This document shows positions 6,414 through 12,938 of a stretch of DNA of 15,842 nt, in pieces. Positions within the stretch are counted from its first letter, which is position 1; each line of letters opens with the position of its first letter. The position numbers and the translations under genes were made by a program. The notes under the pieces were generated by a model. That model made no database searches. It was not told the origin of the DNA and saw nothing but the letters and a program-made list of their open reading frames with translations. Source of the DNA: UBA1563 sp041667115 (GTDB lineage: Bacteria; Bacteroidota; Ignavibacteria; Ignavibacteriales; Ignavibacteriaceae); contig JBAYFO010000073.1 of NCBI GenBank assembly GCA_041667115.1, forward strand, positions 1 to 15,842, given 5' to 3'.

Positions 6414-7125
6414 ATAAATCCCCCAGTATCGGTTTTAAAACAATTTCTTCTGTTACAAGATTTCCCGTTTGTTCGTATACTGAAAGAACGAAATCTGCGA
6501 CATCTTTCGGGTTCATCATCCGGTGAGCATATTTTTCTCTACTTCTCTCCGACCATATATCAGTTTCGGTGGCTCCCGGATAAATGTTTATCACCCGGAT
6601 ATTTTTGTCCCGTACTTCTTCCCGTAAAACTAATGCAAATGCTTTTAATCCGGCTTTGGAAGCTGAATAAACTCCGCTTTGCAGAAATATTTTTTCGGTA
6701 ACAACAGATAAAATATTTATGATAGTTCCCTTCTTTCTCATTATCATCGAAGGGAGTACCGCCTTAATTGCATAGATTGAACCAAGGAGATTTGTTTGAA
6801 TGATCTTTTCAATATCATCGACAAGATTATTTTCTATTTTACTAAAAGAAGTTATTCCGGCATTATTAATAAGGCAATCAATACCATCATCTCCAAATGT
6901 AGTTTCGGCAAATGAAAAAACATCTTTTGAATCAGTGATGTCTAAAGGAAAAGATTTAACTACTGCTCCTTCACGAAGTTCATTTGAAAGTAATTCTAAT
7001 TTTTCTTTTCGACGGGCAGTTGCAAATACTTTGTATCCTGCATTAGCAAAAGAGATTGCCATGCTTCTCCCTATCCCGGAGCTAGCACCTGTTATCCATA
7101 TTTTATCATTCAAATCGGTTATCAA
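6412..7125 (-). CDS. Short-chain dehydrogenase/reductase, possibly sepiapterin reductase-like, 237 aa
   Basis: This is a classical SDR oxidoreductase. It has the NADP(H)-binding TGASSGIG at 12-19, NNAG at 87-90, Asn112, Ser140 and the catalytic YSASK with Tyr153 and Lys157. Arg residues after the second strand (ARRK) favour NADPH. The C-terminal part, with PGATETDIW, MMNPKDVA and TEEIVLKPILGDL, resembles what I recall of the Chlorobium tepidum sepiapterin reductase, which ends in a similar EEI.LRP..GD segment. This is from memory and not checked. The gene follows folE with a TTGA overlap, so the start is TTG at 7125. An in-frame stop lies two codons upstream and no ATG is available nearby. 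The context (PTPS, GTP cyclohydrolase I) supports reduction of a pterin side chain. A generic YdfG-type SDR is the alternative. Confidence 0.85.
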   Translation of the reverse strand: MITDLNDKIWITGASSGIGRSMAISFANAGYKVFATARRKEKLELLSNELREGAVVKSFPLDITDSKDVFSFAETTFGDDGIDCLINNAGITSFSKIENNLVDDIEKIIQTNLLGSIYAIKAVLPSMIMRKKGTIINILSVVTEKIFLQSGVYSASKAGLKAFALVLREEVRDKNIRVINIYPGATETDIWSERSREKYAHRMMNPKDVADFVLSVYEQTGNLVTEEIVLKPILGDL

Positions 7126-7688
7126 ATCTTATCCATGCGGATTAAATTTAAAAATTCAGCTCGCGTTCGTGCATCTTCTTTGAACAAACCATGCATCGCA
7201 CTAGATGTAGCCGACGAATTTTGTTTTTCCACACCCCGCATCATCATACACATATGGTAAGCCTCTGAAACAACCGCCACCCCTTTGGGAGCTAAATATT
7301 TATCGATTGTATCTGCAATTTGCTGTGTCATTCTTTCCTGCACTTGAAGCCGCCGTGCAAAAACATCAACGATACGGGGAATTTTACTTAGACCAACAAT
7401 CTTTCCATCCGGAATATAAGCCACATGCACCTTGCCGTAAAACGGAAGCATATGATGCTCGCAAAGACTGTAAAAATCAATGTTCTTAACTAAAACCATC
7501 TCATCATATTTTTCATTAAAGATGGCGTCGTTTAAGACTTCATCAATATCTTTGGTGTATCCCGATGTTAAAAACTCATATGCTTTGGCAACACGATTTG
7601 GAGTACGAAGTAATCCTTCCCGCTTAGGATCTTCTCCAATTTCTTTAATAAGCGATTCAGTTAACGTTTCAATTTTATGTAAATCCAT
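7122..7688 (-). CDS. folE: GTP cyclohydrolase I, 188 aa
   Basis: The enzyme converts GTP to 7,8-dihydroneopterin triphosphate, the entry step to folate and biopterin, in the cytosol as a homodecamer. The zinc ligands are Cys76, His79 (in CEHH) and Cys147 (in HMCMMMRG), with catalytic His78 and His145 in the expected places. Other family blocks are EGLLRTPNRVAKA (24-36), GLSKIPRIVDVFARRLQVQE (99-118) and the C-terminal HGLFKEDARTRAEFLNLI. Length is normal for bacterial FolE1. The start ATG at 7688 is 1 base after the PTPS stop and is driven by a perfect AGGAGG inside the PTPS coding end. The last four bases form the TTGA that starts the SDR gene. Its place between PTPS and SDR suggests supply of pterin for that branch, though it could also feed folate. 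Confidence 0.97.
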   Translation of the reverse strand: MDLHKIETLTESLIKEIGEDPKREGLLRTPNRVAKAYEFLTSGYTKDIDEVLNDAIFNEKYDEMVLVKNIDFYSLCEHHMLPFYGKVHVAYIPDGKIVGLSKIPRIVDVFARRLQVQERMTQQIADTIDKYLAPKGVAVVSEAYHMCMMMRGVEKQNSSATSSAMHGLFKEDARTRAEFLNLIRMDKI

Positions 7689-7689
7689 T

Positions 7690-8097
7690 TTATCCTCCTC
7701 TGTATTCTACATAATTATTTTCTGTTTCAAATAATTTAACCGAATATAACTTACCTACCGGAATTCTGTCTTTTAATTCTTTCCAAAAAGCAATGCAAAT
7801 ATTTTCTGATGTGGGAATAATGCCTTTCATAAAATCCACTTCGTAGTTCAAATGACGATGATCAACTTTATTTATTATGAATTCGTAAATAATTTTCTTT
7901 AGAATTTTTAAATCAAGCATATATCCGGATTTCGGATCAACTTCACCGCTAACCACAACTTCCAAAACAAAGTTGTGCCCATGACCATAACGATTTGCAC
8001 ATTTATCATATAATGAGATATTTTCTTCAGCCGTTAATTCCTCATTATACAAACGATGCGAGGCGCTAAAAACTTCTCTGCGGGTTACATAAATCAT
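7690..8097 (-). CDS. 6-pyruvoyltetrahydropterin synthase-type protein (PTPS/QueD family), 135 aa
   Basis: A member of the PTPS/QueD (T-fold) family acting on dihydroneopterin triphosphate, the FolE product. Zinc ligands are His14 (FSASHRL), His39 and His41 (GHGHN). Catalytic Cys33, Asp79, His80 and Glu124 each sit exactly 9 residues before their counterparts in mammalian PTPS (Cys42, Asp88, His89, Glu133, from memory). The Cys-to-His spacing is C-x5-H-G-H, the spacing of biopterin-type PTPS, whereas QueD for queuosine uses C-x3-H-G-H. No queC, queE or queF lies nearby, while folE follows after 1 base and an SDR after that. I therefore favour 6-pyruvoyltetrahydropterin formation for biopterin synthesis. 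Automated annotation may call it QueD. It starts 1 base after the BCP stop. Confidence 0.88.
   Translation of the reverse strand: MIYVTRREVFSASHRLYNEELTAEENISLYDKCANRYGHGHNFVLEVVVSGEVDPKSGYMLDLKILKKIIYEFIINKVDHRHLNYEVDFMKGIIPTSENICIAFWKELKDRIPVGKLYSVKLFETENNYVEYRGG
7694..7699 (-). promoter_or_regulatory. Perfect Shine-Dalgarno of folE inside the PTPS coding end
   Basis: AGGAGG lies within the Arg-Gly-Gly codons that end the PTPS gene and is 5 bases before the folE ATG. It fixes the folE start and implies coupled translation of the two genes. Confidence 0.85.
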
Positions 8098-8098
8098 T

Positions 8099-8554
8099 TT
8101 ATTTTAGCGCTTCCAATACTTCTTCCGTGTGACCGGCTACTTTCACTTTTGGAAATATCTTTTTCACATTCCCTGTTTCATCAATTACTACGGTCGTTCG
8201 CTCAATTCCCAAGTACTTTTTCCCGTACATACTTTTCTCTTTCCAAACGCCATACTTTTCAAGCACTTCTTTGGATTCATCACTTAGTAACGGAAATGGT
8301 AAACTGAATTTTTCACTAAAATTTTTATGGGACTTCACTGCATCTGCGCTAACTCCAAGTATCACGGCATTGATTTTCCTGAAAGCTGAAAACTCATCCC
8401 GGAAACTACAGGCTTCCGTAGTACAACCCGGAGTATTATCCTTGGGATAAAAATAGAGAACAACTTTTTGTCCTAAATAATCTTTTAATGAATGAGTTTT
8501 CCCATCTTGATCTAACAACTTAAAAGCAGGAGCTTTTTTCCCTTCTTCAATCAT
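8099..8554 (-). CDS. bcp: Thioredoxin-dependent thiol peroxidase, BCP/PrxQ type, 151 aa
   Basis: This is a cytosolic peroxiredoxin that reduces H2O2 and organic hydroperoxides with electrons from thioredoxin. The peroxidatic Cys44 sits in YPKDNTPGCTTEAC, giving the P-x3-T-x2-C motif (Pro37, Thr41). The resolving Cys49 is five residues later, the hallmark of the atypical 2-Cys BCP/PrxQ class, and Arg119 (GIERTT) is the usual supporting arginine. Length matches E. coli BCP closely. GAAAGGATG upstream of the ATG serves as ribosome site. It lies 19 bases after the preceding peroxiredoxin and 1 base before the PTPS gene, so oxidant defence and pterin synthesis are probably transcribed together. 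Confidence 0.94.
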   Translation of the reverse strand: MIEEGKKAPAFKLLDQDGKTHSLKDYLGQKVVLYFYPKDNTPGCTTEACSFRDEFSAFRKINAVILGVSADAVKSHKNFSEKFSLPFPLLSDESKEVLEKYGVWKEKSMYGKKYLGIERTTVVIDETGNVKKIFPKVKVAGHTEEVLEALK

Positions 8555-8573
8555 TACTGCATCCTTTCAATTA

Positions 8574-9044
8574 TTATTTTAAAGCTTCTTGAATAGCTTC
8601 ATAATTAGGTTCGTCACCGGCGCTTTCTAATACTTCTGCATATTTAACAACTCCGTCTGGATCAATGACAAACGCGGAACGCTTTGCAACGCCTTTATAA
8701 TCTAGTTTTCCTGGAGCAAAAACATCATAAAAAGCACCGTATGCGGGAGCTACTTCTTTGTTGAAATCACTCAATAATGGGAAATCAATTTGATTTGTTT
8801 CTTTCCATAACTTTAGTGCGAAATGACTATCAACACTTACTCCTAAAACTTGAGCATTTAATTCAGAATAACGGCCCATATTATCACGCATTGAACAGAG
8901 CTCTTTTGTACACACACCGCTGTTTGCTAATGGGAAGAAGAGAAGTACAACATTTTTCCCTCTGAACGAGTTTAACGAAACTGCTTCAGTGTTTGTATCT
9001 TTTAAAGTAAAATCCGGGGCGATTGATCCTATAGTAATAGACAT
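8574..9044 (-). CDS. Peroxiredoxin, AhpE/Tpx-like, 156 aa
   Basis: A second peroxiredoxin with the AhpC/TSA thioredoxin fold. The peroxidatic Cys45 lies in FFPLANSGVCTKELC, giving P-x3-S-x2-C with Ser42 in place of the more common Thr, a permitted change. Cys50 is a possible resolving residue, and Arg122 (AKRSAFVIDPDG) is the expected active-site arginine. Blocks such as VLGVSVDSHFALKLW and FPLLSDFNKEVAPAYG fit AhpE-like proteins. The ATG at 9044 follows AAGGAAAAA. It heads the run of two peroxiredoxins, PTPS, folE and SDR, with 54 bases separating it from the CNNM-type gene upstream. Whether it has its own promoter in that gap is unclear, since no sure boxes are visible. Confidence 0.9.
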   Translation of the reverse strand: MSITIGSIAPDFTLKDTNTEAVSLNSFRGKNVVLLFFPLANSGVCTKELCSMRDNMGRYSELNAQVLGVSVDSHFALKLWKETNQIDFPLLSDFNKEVAPAYGAFYDVFAPGKLDYKGVAKRSAFVIDPDGVVKYAEVLESAGDEPNYEAIQEALK

Positions 9045-9098
9045 ATTTTTTCCTTTTTTTAATTAAGTAAACAATATTAAACTTAAATAGTTCCGAAA

Positions 9099-10325
9099 TT
9101 ATCCTTTCGTTTGTATTGTAAGTTTTACTAAGTCGATTTTTACTTGATTAGCACGGAGAATATTAAATTCAAAATTGTTGATGCTAACGATCTCACCTTG
9201 AGAAGGGATTTTTCCACTAAGCGAAGTGATAAATCCACTAACCGTTTCGTAATCACCATAGGGTAAATTGAGTGAATATTTTTCATTTACAAAATCAACT
9301 TCAACCTTACCACTAATAAGATAGGTGTGCTCTCCTAATTTTCTACAAATATTTTCATCCACATCATATTCATCCTTGATCTCACCGAAAAGTTCCTCGA
9401 TAATATCTTCCATCGTAACGATACCGGCCGTACCGCCAAACTCATCTACAACCGCAGCTATTGATATTCTCTTAGCTAAAAATTCTTCCAATACTTCTGC
9501 TGTTTTTTTTGTTTCCGGTACAAAATGCATTTCGCGCATGATAGAGTTGACATCAGAAGGAGAGGAGAAAACATCATAGACGAGAACAAACCCTTTAATG
9601 TTATCAACGTTCTCTTCATAAACCGGGAGTTTTGAATATGCTGAATCAATAAACGTTTTGATTACTTCTTCAATTGAAGAAGAGATTTCCACTCCGATTA
9701 TTTCGGTGCGTGGACGCATTGCTTCGTAGATACGTTGCTCGCGTAAATCTAAAACCCGTTTTATCAAGTTCGATTCTTTTTTATTAACCTCCCCTGCTTC
9801 ATGACTTTCTTCTAACAAAGAAGCAAAATCTTCTCTACTGATCAAACTTCTTGTTGATGCCTCATTAAAAGATTTCGACTTAGTAAAAAATGATGAAACT
9901 GTTGAAATGGCTATGATAAGCGGTTTTAAAATTATCGAAAAAATCCGTAAGGGAATTGAAGCCCATAAAATAAACCGGTCGGCAAACTCACGTGCAAAAT
10001 ATTTTGGGAGTAATTCTCCGAATAACAGAAGAATCACAGTAGAAATAATAAGAATTTGAAAATCGTTAAAGTGATATTTTTCATACAAAACAATGGCTGC
10101 AAGTGATGCGAATCCAATATTCACAATATTGTTCCAAACAAGAATCGTTGAAAAAAAACGCTCCGGATTTCTTACAAAAAAGAGGAGATTCCCGGCAGCG
10201 ACATTTTCCTTCCGGGCTAATATTTCTATTTTAATTTTATTGGAAATGACAAAGGCAATTTCAGTTGAAGAAAAGAAAGCGCTTGCTGTAAGGGCTAAAA
10301 GCAATATAATATAGCTACTATCCAT
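9099..10325 (-). CDS. CNNM/CorC (HlyC, TlyC) family membrane protein with CBS pair, 408 aa
   Basis: An inner-membrane protein of the CNNM/CorC family, linked in other bacteria to magnesium efflux or resistance. Some Bacteroidota relatives (GldE) support gliding. The N-terminal membrane domain (about 1-150) has several hydrophobic segments and the conserved FFSSTEIAF and FGELLPKYFAREF motifs. A CBS pair follows at about 200-320, with MRPRTEIIGVE, KLPVYEENVDNIKGFV and AAVVDEFGGTAGIVTMEDIIEE. A CorC_HlyC domain closes the protein at about 330-408. I chose the ATG at 10325, which is 1 base after the prenyltransferase stop. The longer frame from 10346 would start with TTG and overlap that gene by 20 bases. 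Substrate and direction are not readable from the sequence. Confidence 0.92.
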   Translation of the reverse strand: MDSSYIILLLALTASAFFSSTEIAFVISNKIKIEILARKENVAAGNLLFFVRNPERFFSTILVWNNIVNIGFASLAAIVLYEKYHFNDFQILIISTVILLLFGELLPKYFAREFADRFILWASIPLRIFSIILKPLIIAISTVSSFFTKSKSFNEASTRSLISREDFASLLEESHEAGEVNKKESNLIKRVLDLREQRIYEAMRPRTEIIGVEISSSIEEVIKTFIDSAYSKLPVYEENVDNIKGFVLVYDVFSSPSDVNSIMREMHFVPETKKTAEVLEEFLAKRISIAAVVDEFGGTAGIVTMEDIIEELFGEIKDEYDVDENICRKLGEHTYLISGKVEVDFVNEKYSLNLPYGDYETVSGFITSLSGKIPSQGEIVSINNFEFNILRANQVKIDLVKLTIQTKG

Positions 10326-10326
10326 C

Positions 10327-11199
10327 TTAATATAATTTATAAACAATTACAATTGTGGTTAAGCCATACAAGAGAATATTCACGATCATCGAAATGTCGG
10401 AGACCATTATTTCGGTAGTGTTTTCACCTTTATTTTGGTTAATAACCAAAAACATATATCTAAAAATCCCGAAAACAACGAACGGAGTGGTATAGATTAA
10501 ATGTTCTGTTTGAAAAACCGTTATTGTTCGTACAGAAACCGTATAGAGTGCGTAACTAATTATTACACCGGCTGCTGCAATTGTTGCCATCTGGTCTATA
10601 AAGTTTGTTGAATAATATTCAAGTACTTTTCTTGTAGAAGATTGCTCATCACCGGCAACCACAAGTTCCGAACGTCTTTTCATTACTGCGAGAAAAAGTG
10701 AAAGAAACATTGTTGTCAGGATTAACCAACTCGATATTTCCACAGATATTATTAACGCTCCGGCTGTAACGCGAATCATAAATCCGGCTGCAATACTAAA
10801 GATATCAAGGAGCACCATGTGTTTCAATTTAAACGTATACAAAATATTGATCGCTAAATATAACAACGCAAATATTTTGAACATCGTATTCGTGTAAACA
10901 GATAGAAAGAGCACTGCCGCAAAAAGCACAATCGCAATAGTGATCCCGTTCGCGTTAGATATTTTACCTGCGGCAATTGGTCTGTTCTTTTTTATAGGAT
11001 GATGCCTATCCGCTTCCGCATCAACAATATCATTTATCACATAAACAATACTTGAAAGCAAACAAAAAATAAAAAAAGCCGTAAATGATCTAATCAAATA
11101 ATCAGTATGAAAAAGATTACGTGAATAAACCAACGGAATAAAAACAAAGAGGTTTTTTATCCATTGTGGGACTCTGATTAGTTTTATTACTTCTTTCAT
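10327..11199 (-). CDS. UbiA-family prenyltransferase, decaprenyl-phosphate phosphoribosyltransferase-like, 290 aa
   Basis: An integral membrane enzyme with about eight to nine hydrophobic spans. The first aspartate-rich motif NDIVDAEADRHHPIKKNRPI (56-75) and the second region around YTFKLKHMVLLDI (121-133) fit the UbiA superfamily. The form NDxxDxEADRxHPxKxxRPIAAG is very close to what I recall of mycobacterial Rv3806c, which joins phosphoribose to decaprenyl phosphate on the way to decaprenylphosphoryl-arabinose. VPQWIKNLFVFIPL at the N-terminus also fits that subfamily. I chose the ATG at 11199, 1 base after the mutase stop, because the protein then begins MKEVIKLIRVPQ as in relatives. The longer frame to 11274 overlaps the mutase by 74 bases. 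The lipid and sugar substrates are inferred. Confidence 0.85.
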   Translation of the reverse strand: MKEVIKLIRVPQWIKNLFVFIPLVYSRNLFHTDYLIRSFTAFFIFCLLSSIVYVINDIVDAEADRHHPIKKNRPIAAGKISNANGITIAIVLFAAVLFLSVYTNTMFKIFALLYLAINILYTFKLKHMVLLDIFSIAAGFMIRVTAGALIISVEISSWLILTTMFLSLFLAVMKRRSELVVAGDEQSSTRKVLEYYSTNFIDQMATIAAAGVIISYALYTVSVRTITVFQTEHLIYTTPFVVFGIFRYMFLVINQNKGENTTEIMVSDISMIVNILLYGLTTIVIVYKLY

Positions 11200-11200
11200 A

Positions 11201-12859
11201 CTAAAAGACTGCCGTTTCCTGGTAAACCCCAAACACTTTACGAAGTTCTTCAACCATTTCACCAAGGGTAACATATTTTTCGGCAGCGTCGAGAAAAACC
11301 GGCATTAAGTTTCTATTTTCTTTTGCTGCAAGTTGAATTGCTTCTAAAGCTTTTTCAACTTCATCTTTATTTCGCGATTGTTTTAAAGCGCTCAACTGTT
11401 CCCGCTGCATATGTTCTACTTCCGGTGAGATAGTTAAAAGAGGAATATCAACTTTTTCGTTTTCCTCAACAAATTCATTAACACCGACTATATATTTTTC
11501 TTTTCGTTCAACTTCTTTTTGATACCGGTATGCCGCATCGGAAATATTTTTTTGGAAATATCCAACTTCAATAGCCGGGATAACTCCTCCAAGTGCATCA
11601 ATTTCTTCAAATATTTTATTGGCTTGCGCTTCCATTTTATCGGTTAAAGCTTCAACGAAATAACTCCCACCAAGCGGATCAACTGTATTTGTAACTCCTG
11701 TTTCATAGGCAATTAGCTGTTGAGTTCTCAAAGCAATTTTTACAGCTTTCTCACTAGGCAGAGCGAGTGTTTCATCCATTGAATTTGTATGAAGTGATTG
11801 TGTTCCGCCAAGCACAGCAGATAAAGCCTGGAAAGCCGTACGAATGATATTGTTTTCCGGTTGTTGTGCCGTTAGCGAACAACCTGCTGTTTGAGAATGA
11901 AATCTCAACCACCAAGAACGAGGATTTTTTGCACCATATTTATCTTTCATTCTTCTGGCAAATATTCTTCGCGCAGCTCTGTATTTTGCAATTTCCTCAA
12001 AAAAATCTAAATGAGCGTTAAAGAAGAAAGAAATTCTTGGAGCAAAATCATCAACGTCCATTCCCCTTTCAATACAAGCTTCGATGTAAGCAAATCCGTC
12101 AGCCAAAGTATACGCCAACTCTTGCACCGCAGTAGAACCAGCTTCGCGAATATGATATCCGCTAACGGAAACCGGGTTCCATTGCGGAACTTCGTTTTTA
12201 CAATACTCGATCATATCAACGATGATACGCATTGAAGGATGCGGTGGATATATGAATTCTTTTTGTGCAATATATTCTTTAAGAATATCGTTTTGTAATG
12301 TTCCGCGTAATTTTGAAAACGGAACACCTTGCTTCTTTGCAACCGCCAAATAAAAGGCGAAAACCATCGCCGCAGGCGAGTTGATCGTCATGGATGTTGA
12401 AACTTTATCTAATGGAATTTTATCCAAGAGAGTTTCCATATCTTTTAATGAAGAAATTGAAACGCCGCAAAGACCAACTTCTCCTTGCGCCAATTCTGCA
12501 TCGGCATCCCACCCCATTAATGTAGGCAGATCAAAAGCAACGGATAACCCCGTTTGCCCATTTTTCAATAAATAATGGAATCGTTCATTCGTATCTTCCG
12601 GTGAACCAAATCCTGCAAATTGCCTCATCGTCCATACTTTACCCCGGTATCCATTTGCATGGATCCCTCGAGTGTACGGAAACTCACCTGGAAAATTAAG
12701 ATCGTTTAAATAATCATGATTTTCTAAATTGTCCGGTCCATAAAATCCATCTACCGGTTCACCGCTAAGTGTAGTGTACTTATTGCCGTTGTTTGATGAT
12801 CTTTCAACTTTTTGGTTGTACTCATCTCGAAGTCTTTTGTATTCTTCGGATACTGGCAT
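11201..12859 (-). CDS. Acyl-CoA mutase catalytic subunit (methylmalonyl-CoA mutase type), 552 aa
   Basis: This is the TIM-barrel subunit of an adenosylcobalamin-dependent acyl-CoA mutase. Family blocks include FPYTRGIHANGYRGKVWTMR (60-79), GQTGLSVAFDLPT (101-113), GTLQNDILKEY (186-196), SVSGYHIREAG with catalytic His236, SQTAGCSLTAQQP and GGTQSLHTNSMDE. At 552 residues it stops before the B12-binding domain, so it needs a small subunit in trans, which is not in this window. Phe81 stands where methylmalonyl-CoA mutase has Tyr89, as in isobutyryl-CoA mutase, whereas Arg211 matches the mutase Arg207 that binds the carboxylate. Numbering is from memory of the Propionibacterium enzyme. Methylmalonyl-CoA/succinyl-CoA remains the likeliest substrate pair. 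GAGGA precedes the ATG. The gene follows mutL by about 80 bases. Confidence 0.93.
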   Translation of the reverse strand: MPVSEEYKRLRDEYNQKVERSSNNGNKYTTLSGEPVDGFYGPDNLENHDYLNDLNFPGEFPYTRGIHANGYRGKVWTMRQFAGFGSPEDTNERFHYLLKNGQTGLSVAFDLPTLMGWDADAELAQGEVGLCGVSISSLKDMETLLDKIPLDKVSTSMTINSPAAMVFAFYLAVAKKQGVPFSKLRGTLQNDILKEYIAQKEFIYPPHPSMRIIVDMIEYCKNEVPQWNPVSVSGYHIREAGSTAVQELAYTLADGFAYIEACIERGMDVDDFAPRISFFFNAHLDFFEEIAKYRAARRIFARRMKDKYGAKNPRSWWLRFHSQTAGCSLTAQQPENNIIRTAFQALSAVLGGTQSLHTNSMDETLALPSEKAVKIALRTQQLIAYETGVTNTVDPLGGSYFVEALTDKMEAQANKIFEEIDALGGVIPAIEVGYFQKNISDAAYRYQKEVERKEKYIVGVNEFVEENEKVDIPLLTISPEVEHMQREQLSALKQSRNKDEVEKALEAIQLAAKENRNLMPVFLDAAEKYVTLGEMVEELRKVFGVYQETAVF

Positions 12860-12901
12860 GCTTTCCTCTTTGTTTATTGTTTATAGTAGAAAGTGGATGA
12901 C

Positions 12902-12929
12902 TTGATACTTTCAACTTTTTACTTTCAAC
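12902..12929. repeat. Two-copy 14-base tandem repeat in the mutL-mutase gap
   Basis: TTGATACTTTCAAC and TTTTTACTTTCAAC lie head to tail at 12902-12915 and 12916-12929, sharing ACTTTCAAC. The 79-base gap between mutL and the mutase gene contains them and a further GAAAGT in inverted sense. No proper terminator hairpin is visible. It may be a remnant of a dispersed intergenic repeat. Confidence 0.5.
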
Positions 12930-12938
12930 TAATTTAAA

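Noticed and set aside
6800..7183. Plus-strand open frame of 127 codons
   Set aside because: Antisense to the SDR and folE genes, both of which show full catalytic motifs.
7690..8097. Calling this gene queD (queuosine pathway)
   Set aside because: The C-x5-H-G-H spacing and the folE/SDR neighbours fit biopterin-type PTPS better. QueD activity cannot be fully excluded.
10327..11274. Longer version of the prenyltransferase reaching into the mutase gene
   Set aside because: It would overlap the mutase by 74 bases. The ATG at 11199 sits 1 base after the mutase stop and gives the expected N-terminus.
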